NCBI GenBank assembly: GCA_016630955.3
Contig: CM049987.1
Coordinates: 1,984,001-2,048,000, forward strand
Source: Didymella arachidicola
Taxonomy: Eukaryota > Ascomycota > Dothideomycetes > Pleosporales > Didymellaceae
Direction of reading: 5' to 3'
Length of the DNA: 64,000 bases
The number at the start of each line of letters is the position of its first letter. Position 1 is the first letter of the stretch. Both the position numbers and the translations under genes were made by a program. Below, piece by piece: positions 21,254 through 32,364 of the stretch. The notes under the pieces are model-generated. The model did no database searches, had not been told where the DNA came from, and worked only from the letters and a program-made list of their open reading frames with translations.

Positions 21254-22605
21254 CTACTCCAGCCTTATGATCCACCCATCTCCAACTCTTTCTCCCTTTG
21301 CATCCACCCCTCCCCAGAACGCTATGCTCTTCTCATCTTGCATGACATCCGCACCAAAAAATGCTCTTGGTCCTGGATGTAGCTTTCCGTCCGTTCCTTC
21401 GAGTTCCTTGTCAGACGGTACTTGTACAACTGCCTCGCCCCACGACAGCTCGTGCGTTTCTGCACCAAGGGCAGACCTGATAGCATCCTTAATCTTTGCT
21501 GGCTTGATGGCCTCCTTGAAATTCGTTGATGCCTTCATTTGAAGATCACTGGAGGGTATTTGCAGTGCCCACGTATCGCTCCACTGCGTTGTGTCGACGG
21601 CATGCTTGGGATCCTCCGGGGAGTCAGCCGTGGTAGCAGCAGAGGTGTCCGCGCGAGCACCAAGTAGGTAGATGAGATAGTTGCGACCGTATCCAGTGTG
21701 TATAGGGAGTAGCGCTCCATCCTTTCGAGCTCTGGGTCCAGGCGCCATTGGGTTTGTGGGGAACGTGAAGGAGTCCCATATCATATCATTCTTGAGTGAC
21801 GATATATCAAGGTGGTGAAGCTGGCTGCTCATCGGGTCTGTGCCTGAAATTAACCAGAGATGGTTGTTAGCAAGAGCGACATTGGTGGTCGCGACCGGCG
21901 CGGTGGGTAGTTGCCACCACACCCTGGAGGCGATATCGAACTGCCAGATGTCGCTAGCCTGGTCGCCTGAGCCATCATAACCACCAAATAAAACGACACA
22001 TTTGTCTTGTGCGAAGAGCCTTGCATTTCTTCGTGGGCCGGGAGAAAGGTCGAGAGTTGAAGGCGCCAGGTGCTTCCACGTCTTGCGCTCTGGGCTGAAC
22101 ATCCAGAGCGCTGACTTCTCATCGATCAAGTCTTCCTTCTCATTGCGACCACCATACACGACCACGTTACCATGGAATGCACAGGCTGAGTGATTTGTTC
22201 TTGCGTCTGGAATCTGCCCGCCTTCTGCGGATGGTATGGCGGGTATCAAGTAATAATCCATCTCAGGCTCGCCAGAGTGCTCAAGGGTGATGCCGTGTAT
22301 GTCGTTGCTTGCCATCTTATTTTCAGATGTGATGCCACCGAATATGTAAGCCTTGTTGTTGACTACCGTCAACGTGTGGTGTGATCTCTCCAGCGATCGT
22401 CTGGTAATGTCAGCGGGGGTGGAAAGGGCATCTGAGGAAGAAGCACGAACCCTGTGTGATCGCCAGATGTTGTTGCTATCCGACTGAAAGTAGCTTTCAA
22501 AGGTAGTGTGGGCTTCGAAACGATATACGCTGCGTATCCAGCTTCGGCCGTGTGCTCAATCGCCTCTGCGGCGATGTACGCTCCGGCTGCAACTTCGGCG
22601 GCCAT
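21254..22605 (-). CDS. Kelch-repeat beta-propeller protein
   Basis: Exons 22451-22605 and 21254-22400, with a 50-nt intron (donor GTTCGT, branch CTGAC, acceptor CCAG), give 433 residues. The splice joins SGDHTG to RSLERSHHTLTVVNNKAYIF. Kelch units are plain: AYIFGGI, HSACAFHGNVVVYGGRN, LFAQDKCVVLFGGYDGSG and FFGADVMQDEKSIAFWGGVD, with the Gly-Gly pair and spaced Trp (LWMFSPERKTWKHL, IWQFDIASRVWWQL). About five to six blades are visible. The N-terminus is Ala-rich (MAAEVAAGAYIAAEAIEHTA), not a clear signal peptide. Similar proteins are common in Pezizomycotina with no fixed function; some are nitrile-specifier-like. A cytosolic scaffold is likely. Confidence 0.85.
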
Positions 22606-23049
22606 GTTTGCTGTTCTCTTATGGTTGTTGTCACGGCCTAAGATTGATGAGAGATGCGTCAGGTATGGTCGGAGCTACGGGTCGAAAAGCAGCGTTGGGT
22701 AGGGCGATGCGTTTACTGCAGGTACATATGCACCATGACGTCAGTGTCTCACGGCTCCCTTTTTTTGTGTCGATCGCAACCAACATTAAAAGTGAGACTG
22801 TCTGGTCTATCAATACGCATACCTTTGGGCTGATTGCACATCACCTTGCTGTGGCTATGACGCTCGTGTACCTTCACTTGCATGTACTAAAATAGTGTCC
22901 AGGCAAATTGACTCGCTCAGTGAATCCGGCACCCGTCCCACATGTGCGGCATCCCCACTATTCTACCTGGTCCTAGGCATCAGCCACGATAGGTGTTGCC
23001 TTCGTTGCTGTCAGACATACCCGGATCAACAGCAGCTATCCTGGAACCC
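22606..23049. other. Intergenic region upstream of the kelch gene
   Basis: About 440 bp holding the kelch promoter and the terminator of the next gene. Nothing else recognised. Confidence 0.5.
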
Positions 23050-23722
23050 TTACTCGAAACGCTTGACGTCCATCGACTCCTCGACGACCTTGTCCTTCTT
23101 TTTGCGGTCATCCTTGATGGAATCGGTGTCCTCAATATCTGCCGAATTCTTCGATCGACGCAGAAGTGTATGTTGTAAGAGCCATGCGAACGTGATGAGC
23201 AAGCCAGCAACAGTCAGGCCGTAGACTGCGGCCATCGACGTGGCTGGGTAACTCTTCCAGTGCATGGAGCGACGGCCGATATTGGCAGAGAAGTCCCGAG
23301 AGGACGTTGCGAGGTCTGTAGAACCTGCGTCGCCAAATTTGCCAACAGTAAAGATGGCGTCATTGGCCGCAGGGAAGGTACTCATGTCGAAGCTGCAGCC
23401 AGCAGCGGACCACGTGCCGTTATGAGTGTAGCGCTTCTTGAAGTCCTCGTACTGCTCTTGACTATCGAATAAGAGTAGATCGTCACTGTCTGTGTAAGTA
23501 ATCCTCCGTTACGATGTCTGTTGCTGAATACCTTGGGCCACCTGCAAGGCCATCACCCGCGGCGGCATGCCCCGTTTGGCATTTCTCCCATGGCTGACAG
23601 TACTCTGGGCGCGGCAGTGGGTCGAACTGAATATTGTGATGCTTGCAGATCGAGGGCATTCTTCCGCAGAAGCAGTCCTGCTCATTGTAGTAAACATTTC
23701 CACAGGTCCAGCAAAGTGGCAC
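23050..23722 (-). CDS. Cys-rich single-pass membrane protein, unknown; 5' end uncertain
   Basis: Two exons, up to 23532 and 23050-23485, are joined by a 46-nt intron (donor GTATTC, acceptor ACAG) that restores frame (GGP-S-DDLLLFDSQEQYEDF). The N-terminal part is Cys-rich: LCWTCGNVYYNEQDCFCG, then ICKHHN and EYCQPWEKCQ. This may be a small metal-binding or disulfide module. Near the C-terminus one membrane span (MAAVYGLTVAGLLITFAWLL) precedes a charged cytosolic tail rich in Lys/Asp/Glu. The open frame reaches 23722 without an ATG. Either translation starts at the ATG at 23659 or a further 5' exon exists, ending at an acceptor near 23737 (TTTCTAG). I could not find its partner. No family recognised. 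Confidence 0.55.
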
Positions 23723-24026
23723 AGGGCCGAGTCTACACTAGAAATATCTGACTGTGCCGGTAGACTTGGGTGTACCACCCATGCTGTGTTAGCAATAGCG
23801 ACTGTGTAGGGATTAGAGTTGGACAGGCGATGAAGAGTGGTTTCAAGTTTAGGTCAGCAGCGGTAGGGACATTGGTTTATGAGTAATCCCTCACATGCGT
23901 ACTGCTGCAGGTAAAGGCAACAAATGAAGGCCTACAGAATACCGGAGTAAAAGGCGCCAGCACGGCATTTCCAGTGCAGGTTCTCTCAGTGGCGATCAAC
24001 GTGCCTCCATTGGCCAGACTCGTTTG

Positions 24027-25530
24027 CTACAGCCACATTGGCTCGTCGCTGCCCAATGGCTTTGGCATGTGCTCCCAGCCGACATCCAAACCGTGAATTT
24101 CAGCCGCATGTCTGACAGCTTGGAGCTCCCCAAAATCCGTCTGCCTTGTTTCTAGATAGTCCTTCACATCTTCAGGTCGTTTGAAGTCCTTGCGGTCAAA
24201 CCCGAGTCTGCCTTCGTATTGACCCAATGATCGTAGATACTGCATCACGCCTGCAAGTGAGACCTTAACTTTGTATGAACCACCTTCAGTTTCCCGTCTG
24301 TATAAGGCTGCCATGATACCTGTCGCCAGGAGGTAGCCAGAGCCATGATCGAGGGCTTGGCATGGCAACACCCTGGCTGCTTCACCGGCACCATACCGCT
24401 GAGCATCAGCAACGTTGATACCAGAACAGGTCTGCACAAGAGAGTCAAAGCCACGTCGATGTGACCATGGACCGTCTTGACCGTATGCGTTTAAGCTCGC
24501 AATGACAAGCCTCGGGTTTAAGGCGAGAAGCTCTTCGCTCGACAGTCCATGCGCGGCCAGACTACCTGGTCGATAACTCTGTATGAACACGTCAGCCGTA
24601 CAGAGGAGTTCCAGTAGTTTTGCTTTATCATCGGCAATTTTGATATCAAGCTGTATAGTGCGCTTGCCCCTTGAGACATCAACATCGGTGTCCGGCAGAT
24701 CTGGTAAAGAGGGCGAGGTTATCCACAATACATCCTGAGGTCGGTCAGCCAAGTCTGTGCATGTAACTTATCGAACCTGATCTTACCGCTCCATGAGCTG
24801 CTAGAGTCCTACCTGCGACTGGAGCTGCTATGACGCGTGACATTTCCACTACACGAAGACCTCGCAGGCATTTGGTATCCTGTCCTAGTGTGACAGCCTC
24901 AGACAAATACAGTGGGCCTTCTGATATTCTCTGGAGATGAATGGGAAAGTCACTAATTGCCCCGGCTTGCGGGAGCGCGTCCCATTCCTTGAAAGATCGA
25001 AGTGCTGCCATCACAGCGCCCTCCTCGATGGATTTGGTCTCGAGATCAAGCGACTTCCATTCTAGCATCTTTCGAGAAACATCTTCTCTTTTCGCATCGA
25101 CCTTCAGACCTAAGATCTTCAGCGCGTTCTCGCGATGATTTGGAAAGCCATCGTGCATTCTAATGTAGCCGTCCTGAGACTTATGCAGTCCGCCAATCGT
25201 GCCAAATTCCGACGGTGCGGCCTTGCCATTGAGTATATAGAGTCGTTCAGACTTGAACTCGATGCTAGCATGCTGGGCGGGGACCGTGACCTGGGGTACT
25301 CGCTGGTTATCTCGAAGCGACCAGACAAGCGCAGCCGAAAGTGCTGAGAGTCCAATTGAGGCTTGGGCCAGATGGCTGACTTTGAATGAAGATGGACAGC
25401 ATTCAGCATCAATCGGAAGATGTATGGACTTCAAAGCATGCGCTGGAAGCCCCAGTGATGTCCAGATGTGGGAGACGGTGTCCAGAGGTGCGGACATGTG
25501 TCGATCCATGACGCTCAATCGGAGGTTCAT
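24027..25530 (-). CDS. CaiB/BaiF family (class III) CoA-transferase
   Basis: Exons 24787-25530 and 24027-24734 (52-nt intron, donor GTAAGA, branch CTGAC, acceptor TCAG) give 483 residues. The join reads APVAGRTLAAHGA-DVLWITSP, the Rossmann-type CoA-binding start of the family. Other blocks are VFIQSYRPGSLAAHGLS, LNAYGQDGPWSHRRGFDSLV, and ALDHGSGYLLATGIMAAL, where Asp377 is the expected nucleophile. The first 230 residues form a related half-domain (GGLHKSQDGYIRMHDGFPNH), an arrangement seen in many fungal members. The substrate acid is not predictable. Known relatives act as formyl-CoA transferases, racemases of 2-methylacyl-CoA, or carnitine CoA-transferases. It is divergent from a P450 with 501 bp between starts. 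Confidence 0.88.
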
Positions 25531-26031
25531 TGATATTCCAAGGTGAGAGCATACGATGCACGAGAACGGATTCGGAGGCTCGCAAGATGACCCCCATCGT
25601 CATTACGTCGGGTTCACGGCGTTTTGGAAAGTGCGTGATCTGGGTAGAGTCGGGATTGGATCGCCGCAAGGTCGGCATTCCATTGCCTACCCCGGCGCTA
25701 AATGGCGCTAAATTACCTAGCGCGGACGCGTCGCGTTGAACGTATTGGTCTTCATCTCGATCACGAAAAATACACGCGCTGCTTGTGTACTTGGAAACTT
25801 GAGGAGGTGGCTTTGCGGAACACAGAGGTGTTCTGATCAGGCCTTCCGTGATGACGGTCTACCCTCATTCGAAACTTGGCTTACGCAGACCCCGCATGCC
25901 CAGGTGGTGGCGTGATGCTAAAAGAAGACCCCCAGGTCAATACATAAACTTGTAAGCGAGCGTCGACGAGCCGTCAACGCAGGTCCAGGGTCTCCAAATA
26001 CAGTACGGCCTCATCATATCCATGATCGTCC
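25531..26031. promoter_or_regulatory. Shared intergenic region CoA-transferase/P450
   Basis: 501 bp between divergent start codons, so it must hold both promoters. A CTAAATGGCGCTAAAT direct repetition lies near 25700 (two copies of GGCGCTAAAT in tandem). No factor site is assigned. Confidence 0.45.
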
Positions 26032-27618
26032 ATGATGTTCCATGTTCTCAATGTTATCACAAGCTACACGGCGTTAGTGCTTGTACTGGTCAGTCAAGTC
26101 GCATCCACGCAGGCCTTTGAAGTACTGACAACCGGAAGTTGGCCGCGAGAGTCCTGTACAATCTCTACCTTCATCCACTCCGCCATTACCCCGGACCAAA
26201 GCGATGGGCGGCGTCCCGTATAGTGTGGGCGCTTGCAATGCAATCTGGCAACTATCACCTTAGGCTCAGTGCTATGCATGAACGTTACGGGCCGGTAGTG
26301 AGAGTCGCCCCAAATGAGCTCTCATATATCAATTCTGAGGCCTGGAAGGATATATACAGCAACCGCAACATTCACAAAGACGCTACCTGGACCGGAAATG
26401 AAGAGAAGGATAATCCAATAAGCATTGTGAGCACCGATGAAGCTACTCATCTAAGAAATAGGCGGGCGCTCGCTGGAGCATTCACTGAGCATGCAATCGC
26501 GGAGCATGCCGTCATTCTTGAAGATCTGGTTGGAACCATGATCCAGCGCTTCAAGGAGGCGACTGGAAGTACGAACAATCGTGCTACACTGAACGTCGTG
26601 GACTGGCTTAATTGGTTGACCTTTGACATCTCCGGCGCACTCTCGTTTGGGGAGCCGTTCGATAGCGTCAAGTCCGGCCGCGCCCATCCATGGGTAGAGA
26701 TCTCTTGCAACTTCGGCAAAGGCATCGCATTGATGGCCTCGATCAATTTCTTCTCCCCTTTGAACAGGATCTTGAAACTTGCTATGCCCAGGACAGTTAT
26801 GGAGAAGATGCGATATCATAAGCAGCTTGTACATGAGAAATTCCACCAACGGCTAGACATGGAGCATAAGGCCAAGGCACAAGACTATGTTGGATCTATC
26901 ATGGCTTATAACAAAGAGAAAGGCGAGATCAAGATACCAAAGGAGGAGATTGAGGCGAATATGACGCTACTGATCTTTGCGGGTAGCGAGACTACTAGCT
27001 CGGCCATGGCAGCTATCCTGACGGAGCTCCTACGCAATCCAAGTGTACTCGAGAAGGCGACAGTAGAAATTCGCTCAGCGTTTAGGTCAGAGAAGGATAT
27101 CACCGTTGCTAGTGTGTCGAAGTTGGAGTATCTCGCTGCCGTCATCCAGGAAGGCATCCGGATGGGCCCACCAGCTGGCATTGGGGTCCCACGTGTGACG
27201 CCGAAAGAAGGCGCGAAAATACTGGGTCAAGTTGTACCTGGTGGTGTAAGCTTCATACTCTGATTTTTCTTGTAATTCGACTAAACGTCTCTAGACTTTT
27301 GTTGCTGTTAACCAATACCCTGCTTTCCGATCAACAAGCAATTTCACGGACCCCGGCTCCTTCGTACCAGAGCGCTTCCTTACCAGTTCTCCCTTCCAGG
27401 CTGATCGACTGGAAGCATTCGAACCTTTCCTCCTGGGCCGTCATAAATGCATAGGACAAAAGCTTGCATGGGCGATCATGAGGCTCACACTTGCAAAACT
27501 GCTATACTCCTTCGACTTGAAGGCAGCCGAGGCGGTGGAAGACTTTGGGATGCAAAACACGTACATCTTTTGGGAGAAAAGACAACTAAGGGTCACAATT
27601 TCTGCCAAGGTTAATTAG
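26032..27618 (+). CDS. Cytochrome P450 monooxygenase, microsomal
   Basis: Exons 26032-26088, 26139-27245 and 27295-27618 (introns 50 and 49 nt) give 495 residues. The N-terminus is a membrane anchor ending at the proline hinge (VLYNLYLHPLRHYPGP). The oxygen-binding I-helix reads AGSETT (300-305), the ExxR motif is EGIR (357-360), PERF is present, and the heme ligand is Cys440 in FLLGRHKCIG. The usual Arg of FxxGxRxCxG is His here. The layout resembles fungal CYP families used in secondary metabolism or detoxification (CYP58/CYP65-like style). Subfamily and substrate cannot be read from the sequence. The partner CoA-transferase lies divergently upstream. The start could also be the second Met. 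Confidence 0.92.
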
Positions 27619-28618
27619 CCATTCATTAGTCTCTGGTAACGCCACCACTGTTCAAGTCCGAGATGTGCAGATTTAAGTGCTGGGCATGCGGAGGCATTTC
27701 CAACGACTGCTGAGCGCCAATGACACCAGCCGTTCATGAATCAGCCTGGCAGCATCAGACACTAATGCCATCAGACAAAGGAATACTATCCGCAAGAATG
27801 CGAACCAGGGCAGCAGGCAAAGATCTGTGCGTGAGGTGCTGCGCGCCATCGAGGACTCTATCGTCCGCATCACTCCCCGCATAACACGCCGTCCATGTGC
27901 TGCACTGCTGCCGTGCTCGCCGGGGCTAGGCCCTGTCACTAGCGCTTGCATTCCAAGGTTCTTCCTACCTCTAGTCCAATGGTCTAACGTGTGTCACCGC
28001 GCATGAAAAGTCGAGTCTGCCACGAAGAATCAATGCTCAGCGCGGTATGATAGTTGTGAGCTGCCATACCGAGACTCGATTCGCTTCAAGGATATCAACG
28101 CCTCTTCTCGTCGAGTTCTGAAGCATTCAAGCCATTATTAGATATCGAAGCAATCTGTAGTGTAATTTTCGTCACAGATCCGCTGCAATTGATCGTTTGA
28201 ATGGGGGTGCTGTTCGCATTATACACACAACTTACGCCATTTGGTGTGGTAAATAGAGAACCTGTGGGCCGCATCAGAGCATCGACATGAGACGCCTGGG
28301 GGAAGCGGAGCGGGAGCAAGGTGCGGGAGCGCTAAGCGGGCGGGCCCGTTTGCCTTGTCTTGTAAGGTTGCCTTGTGCGCACATTTGCGGACCTCGAAGA
28401 GGTATCAGAAAGAAGTCTTCATCAAAAACCGAGTCTATGAAGATGACTGCCATGGCATTGCACAATACACTCCGAAATCCTGTCCACTTGCACTTTCACA
28501 TTGCCTTAGGCCCACACAGGCTTCGACTGTGGCTCTGCTCGCATCATTGAGCTCCAAGCATGTCGACCCGCGAGAAAACGTCGACCCGCAAGTTGACAAC
28601 ATAACAGGCAAGAGCAAA
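27619..28618. other. 1-kb region downstream of the P450
   Basis: No supported gene. A minus-strand frame at 28095-28319 (ending LNASELDEKRR) lacks an ATG and any signal peptide that could be attached. The last 60 bases already contain decayed GTCGACCCGC units that lead into the minisatellite. Confidence 0.45.
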
Positions 28619-28720
28619 AACGTTGACAGGTAAGAGCAAAAACGTCGACAGGTAAGAGTAAAAACGTCGACAGGCAAGAGTAAAAATGTCGACAGGCAAG
28701 AGTAAAAACGTCGACAGGCA
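28619..28720 (+). repeat. 22-bp minisatellite
   Basis: Four full head-to-tail units (28619-28640, 28641-28662, 28663-28684, 28685-28706) and one partial unit. The unit begins AACGTYGACAGGYAAGAG and ends YAAA. Copies differ at one to three positions. Flanks hold decayed units around GTCGACCCGC (28562-28590, 28739-28775). The period is not a multiple of three, which argues against coding. Confidence 0.95.
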
Positions 28721-29561
28721 GGTCAACCCTCAGGAAAACGTCGACGGGGCAGGTCGACCCGCAGGAAACGTGGACGTTCCCATACCTTCCAACCAATCAG
28801 CTCCCACAAACGTGCACGTGTATACTGTATACATTAAAATGGCCCAGGAAACCATTCGCACAAGCCCTTCGGTGTAGGTCTTGTTTTCCGCTTGGATACG
28901 AGTCTTCTATTATCCTGGTTCGCCCCTCATTGGTATGTCGTATGCGTTAACCTCACTGTGGCCGCACTGGCCCTTCACACGGCGCACTACAGCAAGAAGC
29001 ATTACGTCCACGATAAAATTTCACGCGCAATTAAAGTGCAGGATGCAGCTCGTTCACTGAACATATCTCTGACTCTGTCGAGGTTTGAGCCAGACGAATG
29101 GGAACTCAAGGAATGGTTGGCCGTACAGAGCTCCGCTGTAAGGCAGGGGTGGTCTCATGTCAAGTCGCAGCTTTTCTGGTACACATCACCATCGTGCGTT
29201 TGTTCACGCACTAGATAGCTCTCTGATGAATGCATAAAAGCGACATAGCGAGTCATGACTGCGGGACCCTTGATCTGCCATGTTATGCTGCACAAGAGTA
29301 TAAGCATCACGCTAACAAATTACGAGCGCCGTGCTCTTTCTTGCACAGCACGGTTTTGCGCTAGCTCAGCCGTGTCCCGGATAACGTCACCAACGTCCAA
29401 CGTCGATCTATGTCATAGCGTCGGAGGACGTATGGTAGCGCACACTCTCATTGAATTATAGTCCTCAGTCACAAACATTTGATTGGAACTGCGAGATGGC
29501 AGGGCAAGCTGCAAGCCGCGGGACGCGACTTGCCGTAAATGTGTTTTGATTGAACATAATT
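28721..29561. other. Intergenic region
   Basis: About 840 bp. A 108-codon plus-strand frame at 28892 begins at a TTG and matches nothing I know. No gene called. Confidence 0.45.
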
Positions 29562-29930
29562 CTAGTTTGCAAGCGCCCCTCCAGCACCGTGGATATTCTT
29601 GCAGTAGTAGGTAATCTCATCACCACCAATGTGCGATCCACCAGATTGGCATAGGTTCAAGTTTCCAATCACCTTCTGTTCTTGGTTAGTCTTCAACCTC
29701 CGCAGGTGTTGGAGATGGGCACTTACCATTTGGCAGTCTGGACATTTATCCCATTGTTTGTTGCCAGTGTTTCGTGCTTTGTAGTTTCCGCAGGCTGCCT
29801 TGGTTGCAGCCTCGTTATAAACAGCAACTCCGCCCTTGTGGTCGACACAGACTGCAGCAGAGTGTAGATCGGCAGCTACGAAGGGCGCTACGAGAGCTGT
29901 GAGGAGGAGAATGGCCGATGTAGAGCGCAT
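29562..29930 (-). CDS. Small secreted cysteine-rich protein
   Basis: Exons 29727-29930 and 29562-29675, split by a 51-nt intron (donor GTAAGT, acceptor ACAG), give 105 residues. The N-terminal 20 residues (MRSTSAILLLTALVAPFVAA) are a clear signal peptide. The mature part of about 85 residues has six cysteines (VCV, ACGN, KCPDCQ, LCQ, YYCK), which can form three disulfides. Blocks NTGNKQWDKCPDC and HIGGDEITYYCKN recall a family of small secreted proteins in Dothideomycetes with no assigned activity. Size, secretion and Cys content fit an apoplastic or effector-like protein, but this is inference. The intron is a multiple of three with no stop, so an unspliced transcript would add 17 residues. 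The gene lies in a gene-poor tract. Confidence 0.8.
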   Translation of the reverse strand: MRSTSAILLLTALVAPFVAADLHSAAVCVDHKGGVAVYNEAATKAACGNYKARNTGNKQWDKCPDCQMVSAHLQHLRRLKTNQEQKVIGNLNLCQSGGSHIGGDEITYYCKNIHGAGGALAN

Positions 29931-30771
29931 CTTGAAGCTTGAAAGAGTGTCTATGCCTGAGGCGAGAAGTGAAGGATGTACAAGCGAATGGATTCGGAGA
30001 ATGAATGTCTGAGGTTTGGTGACTTTACTCCAAGGTCAAGTGGGATACTTATTCACTCAAGGTCGCGATAGTCATCATCAACGAGGTGTCCCTATCCACT
30101 ATCGCCAAGCTGCACATGGGAGTTGCGAGATTACGCCGGCGTCAAGAGCGGAAAAGTGGCGAACGTCATGGCGGTGAAACAACAGCCACACCATAACGGG
30201 ATGCGTTCAACCGGGCTGAACTGGTGTCATTTCGGTTGTTCAGGCACAAACACGAGGCCGTCAGCCCTGTAGACCCTTAGCGTGGAGTGTCGGTACTCAT
30301 TTGTCAAGGGGATCCTCGCCAAACACTGTGGTCGTGAAACGTCATGCGCATCGGTCCGAAAGGTCTATTCTTGCACAGCCAATGATGCGCCGCACCCTGA
30401 TCATACATAGAGAAAGGGGAAGGTATATCTTCAACGTGGGATTCGTGGGCAGATAGTAAATTGTTAGCATGATCACTAAGATACATGCTCTAGCCCCAAG
30501 GTTATTTCGAGAACCCACACTCACTTCATCAACAGCCGGGCCGATGCTATTCCATCACCCCACTCAAGGTACTGCCAAGGGCTAGCTCCATGACGAGGCC
30601 GTTTACAATGATACCGAGTATGGACTCGAAGACCTCCTTGAAAAGGCTTGCTCCGTATAAGTACAGCAGTCGCTTCAGAGACAAGCAGAAGTATACCAAA
30701 CACAATCGCTCATATATCGACAATTCCTTTTGCCTTTCGCAATCCAGTCATTCTTTTTTCGATCTTTCCTC
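29931..30771. other. Intergenic region between two secreted-protein genes
   Basis: 840 bp shared by two divergently transcribed secreted-protein genes. No other gene or repeat recognised. A CT-rich tract precedes the start at 30772. Confidence 0.5.
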
Positions 30772-31561
30772 ATGCATTTCTCACAAGTCCTGGCTCTCGC
30801 CTCCGGCGTTGCTCTGGTCGCAGCTGCTCCCGCGCCCATCACCGTCGGTGTGGATGATGTTATCCTCTACAACAAAGAAGGTCGTTTCACTATGATGAAG
30901 CGCGATGAGTTCGACGAGCTCAAGAAGCTCCGTGAGAGTGGCATTGTACCTCCCAAGCCTGGCTACCTCGATGATAGCCTCATCACTATTCCCACCAACG
31001 AGTCCGCTCCCAGCAAGCCTGAAGGCAGTCTCAAGAAGCGCGCTACTACTCTCATCATCCCCAATCCTCACTCCCGCTTCCTGGGTTGGGACGTTCAAAC
31101 CAGTCAGGTGGTCAAAGGTATAGATAAACATGGCCAATTAGATATAAAATACTAACAACACCGAAGGTGCACCAACAACAATTACGATCTCCACCGGCTA
31201 CTCCATCACAAATTCGATCACCGTCAGCCAGGGCGCTTCATTCACTCTGATCAAGGACTTCCTCGAAGCCTCTGTATCAGTCGACTACAGCACTTCTTGG
31301 CAGACAACCCAGACACAGCAATTCAGTGCCGCCGTGCCCGCGGGCAAGTACGGCGCATTCGTCACCAACGCTTGGACCAGCCGTGAAAGCGGAAACGTCT
31401 GGGAGGGCACGATTGGTGGCGCAGGCAGCCTGAGCTACTATCAGGCCGACTCGTTCTCTAGCAAGTCCTATGGCGATTTGAGCTGGGTTGATGGCGTTAT
31501 TTCGCTCTGCACGGGCGACAGCTTCCCGCTCAAGAGGTGTCTCGGTCAAGGCACTTTGTAA
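30772..31561 (+). CDS. Secreted protein, Celp0028-type candidate effector family
   Basis: Exons 30772-31117 and 31167-31561 (49-nt intron, donor GTATAG, branch CTAAC, acceptor GAAG) give 246 residues from the ATG at 30772. A signal peptide covers about residues 1-19 (MHFSQVLALASGVALVAAA). A propeptide-like stretch ends at the Kex2-type site KKR (88-90). The C-terminal domain holds DFLEASVSVDYS, AAVPAGKYGAFVTNAWTSRE and WVDGVISLCTGDSFPLKRCL, with the only two cysteines near the end. I recall this C-terminal block in secreted proteins annotated as Celp0028 effector-like in fungi; the label is from memory and unverified. No enzymatic motif seen. Confidence 0.75.
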
Positions 31562-32364
31562 AGATTGCATATGGCACGGAGACGTGAATAAGAAATGTAT
31601 ATGTGTTGGACACGAGGCCTAGAAGAACGTTGGACTGTGCAGTGGGTGGCTTGTTTTTAGAGAATGCGAAGTTTTTACAACGACTCAATAGACTTACGGG
31701 ACTGGAACCACTACTCTTTCTGCAAATTTGATTACATTCCGGACACCTGTGAGAGTATTCGTAAAAGTCTTGCATGCTACATAAGAGCTCAGGTGAACCG
31801 AGCATCGGTGTATTCAATGACATTAATACCGAAGTGAACAATATGTCACTGGCCTATTTCCATTCCCACGTAACCTCAGGGTCTGTCTCGGATTGTTCAT
31901 GGCGTCTTCCTCCCGAGACTTTGGATTGGAACCAAGGGGTAGACCTGGTCAATCGCTTCTATCTCCGCAGGCTGTCCTCATTCATTTGTGTGACCGTCAC
32001 TGCCATCAACACGTTGCTCCCTCTAATCTATGATCCCGCCCATTCAATACCTGGTTATTTGCGTGACTCTGGGTTGGAACGGACTTACCTCGTCCTTACA
32101 ATAGGTTTCAGAAGCCCACTTCTCCAAGATTATAGGAGGTCTCTTAATTTTTCGATAACATAAGAAGCCGTGGTTGAGGATGTCTCGCGATCGTTGTGAA
32201 AGGTCAACTCCTTGGATTTGAGTTGATAGACTGGGCTTATCGTAAAGCGAAGTAGCCACCACTCGCGAGTCATCGCTAATTGTAAGCCTCTCAGTCACGA
32301 GAAGATCTGCAGTTGTTCGGCGTCTTTATGTGAGAGTGAGCGCGGAGTCCGGCAGCCGGCTATA
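31562..32364. other. Intergenic region before the MITE
   Basis: 800 bp with no recognised gene. A 129-codon plus frame (31774-32163) starts at a non-ATG codon and shows no family features. Confidence 0.45.

Noticed and set aside
28095..28319. Small secreted protein ending ASELDEKRR
   Set aside because: No ATG in frame, and no upstream exon with a signal peptide could be joined with proper splice sites.
28892..29218. 108-codon plus-strand frame as a membrane protein
   Set aside because: Starts at TTG, has no family resemblance, and its hydrophobic stretch is short. Judged chance.
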